Positions 1 to 7,947 of a stretch of DNA of 64,000 nt are shown piece after piece (position 1 is the first letter of the stretch; every line of letters starts with the position of its first letter). Position numbers and translations under genes: made by a program. Origin of the DNA: UMGS1590 sp900552455 (GTDB lineage Bacteria; Bacillota; Peptococcia; Peptococcales; Peptococcaceae). Where the stretch lies: the NCBI GenBank assembly GCA_963931105.1, contig OZ007004.1, positions 2,294,001 to 2,358,000 on the forward strand. The letters are read 5' to 3'. The notes below the pieces were generated by a model. It had not been told where the DNA came from. It saw only the letters and a program-made list of their open reading frames with translations, and did no database searches.

Positions 1-543
1 ATCCGCCTCCTTCACACTCTCCACCACCGAGCAAGCGCTCCCTGGCGGACAGTCGATGATCACATGCGCCGCAGCGCTTCTCTCAGCGATCTCCAGAAGC
101 GACTCGATGATCGGAATGCCCGAGGCCTCGCCGATGTTCAGAAAACCCGACGCCACCTCCACCTGCCCATGCCGCCCAAGCGCGATGTGCCCAATCTCCA
201 CCGGCTCCTCGCGCACAGCCCCCGCCGGACAAACCAGCGCGCAGCCGCCGCAGGAATGGCAGACATCCTTGAACACCATCGGGCTCTTGCCGATATAGGC
301 CAGCGCATTGAAGCGGCAGAAGTCCACACACCGCCGACAGCCCGTGCATTTTTCCGCAGCAAAAGCCGGCAACAGCTTCGTCACCACTTGCCGCTGCACA
401 CCCTCCGGTCGCAAGAACAAGTGCCCGTTCGGCTCCTCCACATCACAGTCCAGATAAAGCGCCGATTCCGCCGTCTGCGCCAGATTGACCGAGACAAACG
501 TCTTACCCGTGCCGCCCTTGCCGCTCAAAACAGCGATCTTCAT
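1..543 (-). CDS. MinD-superfamily P-loop ATPase with inserted ferredoxin domain (partial, C-terminus off the left edge)
   Basis: Translating back from the ATG at 543 gives a deviant Walker A (SGKGGTGKT) at about residues 7-15, then a YLDCDVEEPN motif typical of MinD/NifH-like ATPases. Two 4Fe-4S ferredoxin motifs follow, CTGCRRCVDFC and CHSCGGCALVC, at roughly residues 67-110, and then an IIDCPPG Walker-B-like segment near the left edge. The family is thought to act in Fe-S cluster or metallocofactor handling, usually next to NifX-like proteins, and a nifX-like gene lies 6 bp upstream in the same operon. The reading frame is still open at base 1, so the C-terminal part is missing. The client protein cannot be told from the sequence. 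Confidence 0.88.
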   Translation of the reverse strand, partial: MKIAVLSGKGGTGKTFVSVNLAQTAESALYLDCDVEEPNGHLFLRPEGVQRQVVTKLLPAFAAEKCTGCRRCVDFCRFNALAYIGKSPMVFKDVCHSCGGCALVCPAGAVREEPVEIGHIALGRHGQVEVASGFLNIGEASGIPIIESLLEIAERSAAAHVIIDCPPGSACSVVESVKEAD

Positions 544-549
544 AGCTCC

Positions 550-912
550 TCACCCCTGATGATGAAATCCCGCGTGGATATTCGCCAGCGCCTCAAGCGC
601 TCCAGCGGCAAACGCATCCAGATTTTCTTGCGCCGTGCCGCCGACAGACTGGAAAAGCTTCACCCCAGCCGCCTCCAGCACCTGCGCCGCATTTTCGCCG
701 CAGCGCGGTGCGATCAGCACCTGGGTGCCAGCGTCCACAACCGCCTGCGCCGCCTTGATGCCAGCGCCGCCAGCACTCATCACCGCAGAATTATCCAGAT
801 AATCCACCGCCTTCGTCTCCGTGTCATAGAACAAAAAATTTGCCGCGCGGCCAAAATTTTCAGCCACCGCACCGTCCAGCGACTGTGCGTCAACAGGAAT
901 TGCAACCTTCAT
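550..912 (-). CDS. NifX/NafY-family dinitrogenase iron-molybdenum cofactor-binding-like protein
   Basis: A 120-residue protein beginning MKVAIPVDAQ, with the family's small alpha/beta fold signatures: AENFGRA near residue 20, SAGGAGIKAA near residue 50, and a VLIAPRCGENAAQVLEAAGV segment. Family members bind Fe-S or Fe-Mo cofactor precursors, and outside nitrogen fixers they are general cluster carriers. The ATG at 912 has a GAGGTCC ribosome site. The gene lies 6 bp before the MinD/ferredoxin ATPase, so the two are almost certainly co-transcribed. No other nif gene is visible, so a nitrogenase role is not supported. Confidence 0.85.
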   Translation of the reverse strand: MKVAIPVDAQSLDGAVAENFGRAANFLFYDTETKAVDYLDNSAVMSAGGAGIKAAQAVVDAGTQVLIAPRCGENAAQVLEAAGVKLFQSVGGTAQENLDAFAAGALEALANIHAGFHHQG

Positions 913-942
913 TTTTCAGGACCTCTTTTCTCAAGAATAACA

Positions 943-993
943 GACATATGCCGTTTATGGTTTCATCATAGCACTATAAAAATCATATGTCAA
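943..993 (-). promoter_or_regulatory. Promoter of the nifX-like operon with flanking GACATATG dyad
   Basis: On the minus strand TTGACA (988-993) is followed by exactly 17 bp and TATGAT (965-970), a near-consensus sigma-A promoter. An 8-bp inverted repeat, GACATATG at 943-950 and CATATGTC at 984-991, overlaps the -35 element and the early transcribed region. The placement suits a repressor operator; the regulator is unknown. Confidence 0.7.
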
Positions 994-1003
994 TAAAACC
1001 CAT

Positions 1004-1036
1004 AAAAATAGCGCAGCGATTTCTCGCTACGCTATT
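1004..1036 (-). terminator. Hairpin terminator of the arylsulfotransferase gene
   Basis: A 14-bp stem with one wobble (AAATAGCGCAGCGA against TCGCTACGCTATTT) has a short loop and is flanked by A/T runs. It lies 35 bp past the stop of the arylsulfotransferase and upstream of the nifX-like promoter. Confidence 0.7.
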
Positions 1037-1070
1037 TATGGAAAGGATAATTAGAAACCGTCAGCGTTTT

Positions 1071-2495
1071 TTAGAACTGGTCGTCGGTCACGCAGGCATC
1101 CATCTTGCCCTCGTAACCCCAGGTCCCTTCGATCGTCACAATGTTGTCAAGATGCGCATCAGCAGCGCCCGGCACACGATACTGGAGATTGTTGAGACGT
1201 TTCACAGGAACCTCTTCAGGCTTTTCAACCTGTGGCACATAATCGTATGGATAACGATAAGCGCGGTACACGCGTGGAGAATCCATTTCGAATGGCGCGA
1301 TGAATTCCCAGACAACTTCCTTGTCAGGGGTGACTTCCAAGAGTCTCGAGCCGCAGCCTTCCGTGATCAGCGTGTTGCCATTTGGCAGACGCTGTGCAGA
1401 GCTGATCAGTGGGCTGTAGAACTGGCTCTTCGCAACGATCGAAGACATGCTGTACCAGCTTGCAGAGGTGAATTCCCAGACAAGCTCCAGCGTCACAGGG
1501 TTGATCTCCACAATACGGCTGTGGTCACGCAGATCCGTCTTCGTGCCATCCTTGGAAGTGCGACCTGGATAGCCATAACCAGCCCAGCCGCCGTTGTCGA
1601 AGATCAGGATGTTGCCTTCGCCAGGCAGACTCTTTGGAATCATGTGGCAGTGGTGCTGACCAATGATCTGGCGGATCTTGCGCAGCTCTTTCGTCTTCGT
1701 GAAATCAGGGCCGATCTGCCAGACAATCTTGCCAGTCTTCTTGTCCGTGATCCCCATGATGTTCGATTCACGCGCATCCCAGATGATATTGTCCGGATGG
1801 AAGCGTTCGTCGCCTTCGTCGTACCATTTGTTTGGACCAAGCACACTCATCGAGTTGATGTGCATCCAGTCGCACTGGCCTTCGCCGTTCGTGTGGTAGT
1901 TCGGATTGCGGAAGAGCACCGTCTTAGCCTGTTCGTCAAAATCCAGTTCACGGAAATGTTCATTGATGTTCCATTTCCAGACAATGTTGCCTTCCCAGTC
2001 CACCTCGATGAAGCAGTCGTCCAGGAGACGCTTGTCAGAAATGCGCTTGTTGTACAGGTCTTCGTGACAAAGGATCAGCGTGTTGCCGCTGTCAGTCTTG
2101 CATTCCATGCCTGGTACATAGTAGCCGACAGGATTGCCCTCGCGCTGATAGTCGTGGTGCTGACGCGCCAGCCAGTATTCCTTGTCGCCATCCTTGCAGA
2201 ATTCCTTCTTGTTGAAGGACCAGACAACGTTGCCGTCCCAGTCAACCTGCGTCAGATCCGCCATATCCTGGTAAGCGTATTCCGCATCGCGACGGCCCAG
2301 GCTACCCATGCAGTAGCCGCCCTTCAGCAGCTTGTTAGGGAAACCCTGGAAATCTTTCCAGACCTTGATGACATTCCCATTCATATCGATGAGAATCGCC
2401 CCAATCCCGGAAACAGGCATCAGCGTGTAGCCGCTCCATGCTTTTTCAGGATCGTAGATAGTAGTACCAGTAGGATAAACACTTGGTGTGCCCAT
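1071..2495 (-). CDS. Aryl-sulfate sulfotransferase (ASST family), no signal peptide
   Basis: A 474-residue protein with the beta-propeller repeats of the PAPS-independent arylsulfotransferases, enzymes that move a sulfuryl group from one phenolic sulfate ester to another phenol through a phospho-like histidine intermediate. Repeated VDWDGNVVWSF / VDWEGNIVWKW blades are visible. CDWMHINSM (about residues 208-216) corresponds to the WxHxNS motif. QHHCHMIP (280-287) followed by ILIFDNG matches the region of the catalytic histidine of the E. coli enzyme. The well-studied enterobacterial enzyme is periplasmic with DsbL/DsbI partners. Here there is no leader peptide and no Dsb gene nearby, suggesting a cytoplasmic enzyme. 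The start has an AAGGAGG site. A Crp/Fnr regulator and an anion transporter are adjacent. Confidence 0.85.
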   Translation of the reverse strand: MGTPSVYPTGTTIYDPEKAWSGYTLMPVSGIGAILIDMNGNVIKVWKDFQGFPNKLLKGGYCMGSLGRRDAEYAYQDMADLTQVDWDGNVVWSFNKKEFCKDGDKEYWLARQHHDYQREGNPVGYYVPGMECKTDSGNTLILCHEDLYNKRISDKRLLDDCFIEVDWEGNIVWKWNINEHFRELDFDEQAKTVLFRNPNYHTNGEGQCDWMHINSMSVLGPNKWYDEGDERFHPDNIIWDARESNIMGITDKKTGKIVWQIGPDFTKTKELRKIRQIIGQHHCHMIPKSLPGEGNILIFDNGGWAGYGYPGRTSKDGTKTDLRDHSRIVEINPVTLELVWEFTSASWYSMSSIVAKSQFYSPLISSAQRLPNGNTLITEGCGSRLLEVTPDKEVVWEFIAPFEMDSPRVYRAYRYPYDYVPQVEKPEEVPVKRLNNLQYRVPGAADAHLDNIVTIEGTWGYEGKMDACVTDDQF

Positions 2496-2533
2496 ACTAT
2501 TTCCTCCTTAGAAATTTAATAGATTGCTTCGAT

Positions 2534-2607
2534 AAGCATCGTTGATGCTTCGAGTATAGCATTGCATTCCGGAGAAATATAATAGCCTATGTTAATCATT
2601 TTTGATT
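2534..2607 (-). promoter_or_regulatory. Upstream control region of the arylsulfotransferase gene
   Basis: On the minus strand an extended -10 (TGCTATACT, hexamer at 2553-2558) has no good -35. A perfect 7-bp inverted repeat with 3-bp spacer (AAGCATC/GATGCTT, 2534-2550) sits where transcription would start. A second dyad, AATCA-N4-TGATT (2594-2607), lies upstream with the N4 geometry of Crp/Fnr-family sites. Weak -35 plus dyads suggest activator and/or repressor control; this is inference. Confidence 0.4.
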
Positions 2608-2620
2608 TTTCGAAATTTTA

Positions 2621-3292
2621 TCAATGATACTCCAAATACGCACCATTCGCATACCGCTCCATCCCCGGCACATCCGTAATGTATAAGCTCGATCCGTCAC
2701 GCTCCACAATCTCCAGCGCCTTCAGCGCCTTGATAATACGCGCCACCGTCACCTTGTGCACACCCAAAAATCCAGCAAGATCCACATTTTTCACAGCAAC
2801 CAACCGCTTCGTGTTGTCCCCGTTCGGCGTCGAATGCTCCAGCAAAAGCTGACAGAGACGATTCGCCACACTCTGCTCCTGATGCGCCTGGTAATTTTTG
2901 ATCAGACGCGCATATTCATCCGCCAGCACATCGAGCAAAAGCAACATCATCTCAGGATTGTCCGCCAAATATGTATACACCGACTCCTTCGGGATCACAT
3001 AGCCCTCGCAATCCGTCATCGCCACAAAATCAGAAGACGACAATCGGCCCTCATGCGTCCGCGACGAACCATTGCCAAAAAGTGAAAAAATGCCGATCAG
3101 ACATTTCGAAAGATCCTCGCTCGCACTCTTGAGGCCATAGATCACCTCGTCTCCCTTCACCGTCGTCATAATCCGATAAAAATATCCGCTCGTCAAATAG
3201 AAGATGTGATCAACACGCTCACCCTGTTTAATAAAAACCGTTCCTTTTTTGATCGTCGTAAAACGCACACCTGGTAAATTCGTTAAATCCAT
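2621..3292 (-). CDS. Crp/Fnr-family transcriptional regulator
   Basis: A 223-residue protein with an N-terminal cyclic-nucleotide-binding-like beta barrel (about residues 10-125: GTVFIKQGERVDHIFYLTSG, later DCEGYVIPKESVYTYLADNP), a long dimerisation helix (about 125-150), and a C-terminal winged HTH with recognition segment LAGFLGVHKVTVARIIKALKA (about 168-190). The cAMP-contacting RS/T motif is not evident and there is no N-terminal cysteine cluster, so the effector is probably neither cAMP nor an oxygen-sensing Fe-S cluster. The ATG follows GGAGGGTGA. It lies between the arylsulfotransferase and a divergent DASS transporter and is the obvious candidate to control both. Confidence 0.88.
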   Translation of the reverse strand: MDLTNLPGVRFTTIKKGTVFIKQGERVDHIFYLTSGYFYRIMTTVKGDEVIYGLKSASEDLSKCLIGIFSLFGNGSSRTHEGRLSSSDFVAMTDCEGYVIPKESVYTYLADNPEMMLLLLDVLADEYARLIKNYQAHQEQSVANRLCQLLLEHSTPNGDNTKRLVAVKNVDLAGFLGVHKVTVARIIKALKALEIVERDGSSLYITDVPGMERYANGAYLEYH

Positions 3293-3425
3293 CCTTCACC
3301 CTCCATTCCTGGAACAAAAAACGATCGTCTCACAAAATAGGCTTATGCTTTCTATCACATTATACACGAAAGATCGCCCAAATAAACCCCCGAAAACAAA
3401 ACACACAATATATTTGTAAAAAAAA

Positions 3426-3486
3426 TGACGATTTCCGTCAATCATTAACAAATGTTAACGCCAATTGCAATGAGATGACATAAAAT
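3426..3486 (+). promoter_or_regulatory. DASS transporter promoter with TTAAC-N4-GTTAA dyad at about -41.5
   Basis: A perfect 14-bp dyad TTAAC-AAAT-GTTAA (3445-3458) has the N4 spacing of Crp/Fnr-family operators. A plausible -10, TAAAAT at 3481-3486, puts the dyad centre at about -41.5, the class II activator position, and no good -35 is present, as expected for an activated promoter. A second inverted repeat TGACG-N5-CGTCA lies at 3426-3440. The transporter ATG at 3544 follows a TTGAGGTGG site. Confidence 0.55.
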
Positions 3487-3543
3487 AATCTTATCCAAAT
3501 TCCTGGACTAATCAAATTTATCAAAAAAATTGAGGTGGTAATC

Positions 3544-5043
3544 ATGTCGGAAGCAAAGAAAGTTTCCAAAACAAGTCCATGGTATTGGTTCCACGCCATT
3601 GTCGGTTTGCTGATCATGATCGGCTTCCCTCAGCTCGGCCCATTTGAACCAATCACCGAAACCGGGATGTGGGTCGCAGGGATCCTGATCGGGATGGTTT
3701 ATCTCTGGTCTACCCTCGACAGCATCTGGCCTAGTTTGTTAGGTCTGCTCTTATTCGCATTGTACTCTGGTTATCTCGGCGAAGAAGTCACCGGCTATGC
3801 AGCAGTCAAAGCCGTTTTCCTCAACGCCATCGGTAGTGACACCGTCATCACCGTTATGCTCGGTATGGTACTCTTCGGCGCAGTAGAATACGTTGGCTGC
3901 ACAAAATATCTCGCCCGTTTCTTCCTCACCCGTAAGATCATCACCGGCCGCCCATATGTGTTCTTATTCATCGTATTCTTCTGCTCCTACTTCATTTCCG
4001 GCTTCACCCTCGCCGTTGCATCTCTCCTGATCCTCTGGCCACTGATGCTGGAATCCATGGCAGAATTTGGCATCGATAAAAAGAATCCAATCTTCTGGAC
4101 CTCCGTCTTTGGTATTTATCTTGCCGCAACCCTCGGCCAGCCAATGTTCCCATTCAAGGGCGCAGCGCTCGTCGTCACCGGCGCATTCACCAAAGCCACC
4201 GGCGTCGCCGTCAACTATCTGGCGTACATCGCCTACAACTTTATCATGTCCCTGCTTCTGCTCATCATCTTCCTGCTCTTCGTCAAGTTCGTACTCCGTC
4301 CAGACGTCAGCAAGATGAAAAACGTCACCCCAGAGCAGTTCAACAAAAACCCACTGCCACCAATGAACATTCAGCAGAAAGTCATGCTGCTCACCTGCCT
4401 GATCTTCATCATCGTGCTCCTCGCACCAAGCTTCATGCCTAAAACCTGGGCCCTCACCCAGATCCTCAACTCCTACGGCACCAACGGCGTACTCGCCATG
4501 TGCATCATCGTGCTCATGATCGCACGCTTCGAAGGAAAGCCAATGCTCCCATTCAAAGCCGTCGCAAAAGGCTCCGTATCCTGGGACATCATCTTCCTCG
4601 TTGCCGCCGCCGTTTACGTCTGCGATGCCGTCGCTACCGAGCAGACCGGCCTGAAAGAGTTCATCGTTCAGATGCTCACCCCACTCCTCGGTAACAAATC
4701 GCCAATCGTCTTCGTCGCCATCCTGCTTCTGTTCGCGATCATCACCACAAACTTCGCAAACAACGCCGGCATGGCAACCATCATCATCCCAATCGCCCTC
4801 GCCTTCCAGGATATGTATCCAGAAGTGCCAATGATGGCCGTCTGCATGAGCATCGGTATGATGGTATTCGTCGCACTGGCAACCCCAGCCGCTTCCCCAT
4901 ACTGCGCAATGCTCCATGCCCAGAAGGATAAGATCACATTCAAACAGATCGAAATCTGCGCCCTGCCAATGTGCCTCATCGCATGGCTCGCCTACTCCTT
5001 CCTCGGCTATCCACTTTCCACCATCCTCTTCGGTGGCATGTGA
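3544..5043 (+). CDS. DASS/SLC13-family sodium:anion symporter
   Basis: A polytopic membrane protein of about 499 residues with roughly a dozen hydrophobic segments. It has a paired architecture typical of the divalent anion:sodium symporters, including SDTVITVMLGMVLFGAVE near residue 95 and, near residue 410, ITTNFANNAGMATIIIPIA, the second copy of the family's asparagine-rich re-entrant motif. Members import dicarboxylates, sulfate or related organic anions with Na+. The substrate is not readable, but the neighbouring sulfotransferase and divergent Crp/Fnr regulator make an aryl sulfate or aromatic anion plausible. I chose the ATG at 3544 (MSEAKK) over an upstream GTG because TTGAGGTGG is correctly spaced for it. 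A terminator follows. Confidence 0.85.
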   Translation: MSEAKKVSKTSPWYWFHAIVGLLIMIGFPQLGPFEPITETGMWVAGILIGMVYLWSTLDSIWPSLLGLLLFALYSGYLGEEVTGYAAVKAVFLNAIGSDTVITVMLGMVLFGAVEYVGCTKYLARFFLTRKIITGRPYVFLFIVFFCSYFISGFTLAVASLLILWPLMLESMAEFGIDKKNPIFWTSVFGIYLAATLGQPMFPFKGAALVVTGAFTKATGVAVNYLAYIAYNFIMSLLLLIIFLLFVKFVLRPDVSKMKNVTPEQFNKNPLPPMNIQQKVMLLTCLIFIIVLLAPSFMPKTWALTQILNSYGTNGVLAMCIIVLMIARFEGKPMLPFKAVAKGSVSWDIIFLVAAAVYVCDAVATEQTGLKEFIVQMLTPLLGNKSPIVFVAILLLFAIITTNFANNAGMATIIIPIALAFQDMYPEVPMMAVCMSIGMMVFVALATPAASPYCAMLHAQKDKITFKQIEICALPMCLIAWLAYSFLGYPLSTILFGGM

Positions 5044-5072
5044 TTTCTTGATTCCTGAGTAGCAAATAAGCA

Positions 5073-5116
5073 AAAGCCCGTTGACTCTGACTTCTCAGTT
5101 AGAATCGACGGGCTTT
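5073..5116 (+). terminator. Terminator of the DASS transporter
   Basis: Perfect 9-bp outer arms AAAGCCCGT (5073-5081) and ACGGGCTTT (5108-5116) continue inward with wobble pairs to a 6-nt loop, followed by a T-rich tail. Confidence 0.85.
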
Positions 5117-5145
5117 ATCATTTTAGAAAACTTTGGATCAGCATA

Positions 5146-5179
5146 CAAAAATGCAGCGGATAATTTCCGCTGCATTTTT
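5146..5179 (-). terminator. Terminator of pyrG
   Basis: A 14-bp perfect stem (AAAAATGCAGCGGA against TCCGCTGCATTTTT) lies just past the pyrG stop at 5196. Its A/T ends make it potentially bidirectional. Confidence 0.85.
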
Positions 5180-5195
5180 CGTTTCTAAACAGATC

Positions 5196-6803
5196 TTACT
5201 TCGCCTCGCTGTACGTCTTTGCTGCGCCGATGAAGCCTTTGAAGATGCTCTGTGGGCGATTTGGACGGGAGACGAATTCTGGGTGGAACTGGCTGGCGAT
5301 GAAGAATGGGTGCTCAGGCAGTTCGATGATCTCGACGAGCTTGCCGTCTGGAGAGAGGCCGGAGAAGACCATGCCGTTGTTGGCAAAGATCTCTCGGAAA
5401 TCGTTGTTAAATTCGTAGCGATGGCGGTGGCGTTCGCCAACTTCTTCGCAGCCGTAGAGCTCACGAGCGAGGGTACCCTCCACGAGTCGGCATGGATACT
5501 GACCGAGGCGCTGAGTGCCGCCCATATCTTCGACGTCTTTCTGGTCGAGCATGAGGTCGATGATGTTATGTGGCGTCTGCTTATCAAATTCAGCAGAATT
5601 TGCATCTTCCCAACCGATGACGTGGCGGGCAAATTCCACAGCAGCCATCTGCATGCCGAGGCAGATGCCCATGAATGGCACCTTGTTTTCGCGCGCATAC
5701 TGGATAGCAAGGATCTTTCCTTCGATGCCGCGCTCGCCAAAGCCACCAGGCACGAGAATACCGTCGGCAGCGCTGAGCTTTTCAGCAAGGTTATCGGCTG
5801 TCAGCGTTTCAGCGTCGACCCAGTCGATATGGATCTCTACATCGTGATAGAAGCCGGCGTGGCTCAGCGATTCGATGACAGAGAGATAGGCGTCGTGCAG
5901 CTGCACATATTTCCCGACGAGGGCGATGCGCACGCTCTGGTTGATCTTCGCGATGCGGTCAACAAGCGCCTTCCATTCGGTCATATCGGCAGGGCGTTCT
6001 TCCAGCTTGAGCTTGCGGCAAACGATGTCGTCCATGCCTTGCGCCTGCAGATTCAGCGGAACCTGATAGAGGATTTCTGCGTCGCGGGATTCGATGATGG
6101 CTTCCGGCTCAACGTCGCAGAACAGAGCGAGCTTTTCGCGCATGCTCTGGCTCATGGCCTTTTCGGTGCGGACGACGAGGATATCCGGCTGGATACCGAT
6201 GCCGCGCAGTTCCTTGACGCTGTGCTGGGTTGGCTTGGTCTTCATTTCGCCGGCAGCGTGCAGATATGGGATCAGCGTGGTGTGGATGTAGCAGACGTTG
6301 TCGGCGCCGACGGTGGATTTCATCTGGCGGATGGCTTCGATGAATGGGGTGGATTCAATATCCCCAACGGTGCCGCCAACTTCTGTGATGACGATCTCTG
6401 CGTCAGACGTTTCACCGGCGCGACGGATCTTTTCCTTCAGCATGTCGGTGATGTGTGGAATAACCTGCACGGTGGCGCCGAGATAATCGCCGCGGCGTTC
6501 CTTGCGAATGACTTCAGAATACACCTTCCCGGTCGTCACATTGGAATATTTGTTCAGGTTGATATCGATAAAACGCTCATAGTGCCCGAGGTCGAGGTCT
6601 GTCTCGGTACCATCTTCGGTAACAAAAACCTCACCATGCTGGTAAGGGCTCATGGTTCCCGGGTCCACATTGATGTATGGGTCAAATTTCTGGATGGTGA
6701 TCTTGTACCCTTTATTCTTCAGCAAACGTCCCAAAGATGCTGCGACGATCCCTTTCCCGATCGAAGAAACGACGCCGCCTGTCACAAAGATGTATTTTGT
6801 CAT
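5196..6803 (-). CDS. pyrG: CTP synthase
   Basis: A 535-residue protein of the usual length. It makes CTP from UTP, ATP and glutamine. The N-terminal synthase domain starts MTKYIFVTGGVVSSIGKG and covers about residues 1-270. The class I glutamine amidotransferase domain (about 295-535) shows GGFGERG, the nucleophile elbow GICLGMQ and the downstream FHPE of the Cys-His-Glu triad. The ATG follows AAGGAGG. The leader upstream has the layout of the CTP-sensed attenuators known for Gram-positive pyrG. The gene is transcribed alone between two terminators. Confidence 0.98.
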   Translation of the reverse strand: MTKYIFVTGGVVSSIGKGIVAASLGRLLKNKGYKITIQKFDPYINVDPGTMSPYQHGEVFVTEDGTETDLDLGHYERFIDINLNKYSNVTTGKVYSEVIRKERRGDYLGATVQVIPHITDMLKEKIRRAGETSDAEIVITEVGGTVGDIESTPFIEAIRQMKSTVGADNVCYIHTTLIPYLHAAGEMKTKPTQHSVKELRGIGIQPDILVVRTEKAMSQSMREKLALFCDVEPEAIIESRDAEILYQVPLNLQAQGMDDIVCRKLKLEERPADMTEWKALVDRIAKINQSVRIALVGKYVQLHDAYLSVIESLSHAGFYHDVEIHIDWVDAETLTADNLAEKLSAADGILVPGGFGERGIEGKILAIQYARENKVPFMGICLGMQMAAVEFARHVIGWEDANSAEFDKQTPHNIIDLMLDQKDVEDMGGTQRLGQYPCRLVEGTLARELYGCEEVGERHRHRYEFNNDFREIFANNGMVFSGLSPDGKLVEIIELPEHPFFIASQFHPEFVSRPNRPQSIFKGFIGAAKTYSEAK

Positions 6804-6826
6804 ATGTTCCTCCTTGTTTCTATAAC

Positions 6827-6929
6827 AAAAAAATCCCTATTCACGCGAATAGGGACGTAAGCACAATAATGGCCCTTCTTTACAAAGGGTGCCCTATTAA
6901 ATATTACAGAGAAATGGCCGCACAGTCAA
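6827..6929 (-). promoter_or_regulatory. pyrG promoter and CTP-responsive attenuator leader
   Basis: On the minus strand TTGACT (6924-6929), 17 bp, and TAATAT (6901-6906) form a strong promoter. Six bases later the predicted transcript starts GGGC (6894-6891). About 40 nt on lies an intrinsic terminator: stem TCCCTATTC/GAATAGGGA (6834-6842 with 6847-6855), loop of 4, then seven T residues (6827-6833), all before the pyrG ATG. This matches the known Bacillus pyrG mechanism, in which low CTP stalls polymerase at the first C, extra Gs are added by reiterative transcription, and the poly-G tract pairs with the CCCU-rich arm of the terminator to block it. Confidence 0.85.
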
Positions 6930-6938
6930 GAGAAACTA

Positions 6939-7577
6939 TCAGTCAACGACAAGAAAATCGATGGCCATGCAGACAACTTTGCCGTCTTTGTAGCCCCAGT
7001 ACGCTGGATATCCTTGTTCGTCGGGACTGCCGCCAACCATGGTGATCAAATTGACGTCGAGCTTTGGCAGCTTGGAATTTGCCACGCCGCCATTGGAAAA
7101 ATAGGTGGCGCCGAGCTGTTTTTCAATATCCTCGAGCACCTCAGCAGATTCTTCGAGATGCTCGAGCAGCCAGCCGATGGTCTGCTCTGCGCAGACGGTG
7201 ATGTTGCCGCTCTCGGTTGCCACACCGTAATATCCGTCATCGGGAATCTCATCGGCGTTGATATCGGCAGGCAGGCACATTTTCCACTCATCTGGCACCG
7301 CTTCTTCGTCGAACTGCAGCAGGAAGCCGGCTACGTGCACCTCGTCGTGTGGCTCGAGATGCGCGGTAAACGTGTAGATCGGGAACTTATCGTTCGGGAT
7401 ATCCTCTGTGACAACGATGCCATAATTGATGGCGTAAGGATCTGCCATGGCGAGGCGTCCCTTTGTCACGACGAGCACGCCCTGCGGCTCCTTGACCATG
7501 AAGGTGGAATCTGTTTTTCCTTCGTAGTGCATCTTATTGGTGAGCATGAAATCGAGGAATTTTTTATTAATGTACAT
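6939..7577 (-). CDS. DUF4241-like protein
   Basis: A soluble protein of 212 residues with no signal or membrane segment. The C-terminal segment GYPAYWGYKDGKVVCMAIDF resembles the end of DUF4241 proteins, whose function is unknown. An internal VAGFLLQF...EWKMCLPAD region fits the same family. I place the start at the ATG at 7577 (MYINKKF) because GGAAGGAAC is correctly spaced for it; an upstream in-frame ATG would add 16 residues that run into the secG terminator. The pyrG promoter begins immediately after its stop. Confidence 0.7.
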   Translation of the reverse strand: MYINKKFLDFMLTNKMHYEGKTDSTFMVKEPQGVLVVTKGRLAMADPYAINYGIVVTEDIPNDKFPIYTFTAHLEPHDEVHVAGFLLQFDEEAVPDEWKMCLPADINADEIPDDGYYGVATESGNITVCAEQTIGWLLEHLEESAEVLEDIEKQLGATYFSNGGVANSKLPKLDVNLITMVGGSPDEQGYPAYWGYKDGKVVCMAIDFLVVD

Positions 7578-7594
7578 GTTGATGTTCCTTCCCA

Positions 7595-7630
7595 TAAAAA
7601 ATACGATGCATCCCGAAGCATGCATCGTAT
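7595..7630 (-). terminator. Terminator of the glycolytic/secG operon
   Basis: A perfect 10-bp stem ATACGATGCA (7601-7610) / TGCATCGTAT (7621-7630) with 10-nt loop is followed on the minus strand by five Ts. It begins 6 bp past the secG stop. Confidence 0.85.
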
Positions 7631-7636
7631 CAAATT

Positions 7637-7864
7637 CTAGCTAAGCAGCATGGTCAGCACAAAAGAGAAGATCATGAACAAAAGCGCAAAGACAGCAGTC
7701 GCTTTTGCCAACTGATCATCCAGGCCTTTTTTGCCCAGGAATGTTTCTGCACCGCCACTGATGGAGCCAGATAAACCAGCGCTACGTCCGGACTGCAGCA
7801 AGACTGTAGCAATGACGCCAAGGCAGCAGATGATTTGCAGAATCTGCAAAACGGTATGCAACAT
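7637..7864 (-). CDS. secG: Preprotein translocase subunit SecG
   Basis: A 75-residue protein with two hydrophobic helices (about residues 3-22 and 54-74) joined by the conserved loop LLQSGRSAGLSGSISGG, followed by FLGKKGLDDQLAKAT. SecG is the small accessory subunit of the SecYEG channel that assists SecA-driven export. It closes the pgk-tpiA-gpmI-eno operon, an association seen in several Firmicutes, and a strong terminator follows. Length and topology are normal. Confidence 0.95.
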   Translation of the reverse strand: MLHTVLQILQIICCLGVIATVLLQSGRSAGLSGSISGGAETFLGKKGLDDQLAKATAVFALLFMIFSFVLTMLLS

Positions 7865-7947
7865 ACAATATCCTCCTTAATCCGAAAATAGGCTTTGGTT
7901 ATCAGCCATTAATAGATGATATCATATCTCACGCCAGTTTGCAAGGC

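Noticed and set aside
64..996. Long plus-strand open frame over the nifX/MinD region
   Set aside because: It is antisense to two clearly recognisable proteins, is Arg/His-rich as shadow frames of GC-rich genes are, and has no ribosome site.
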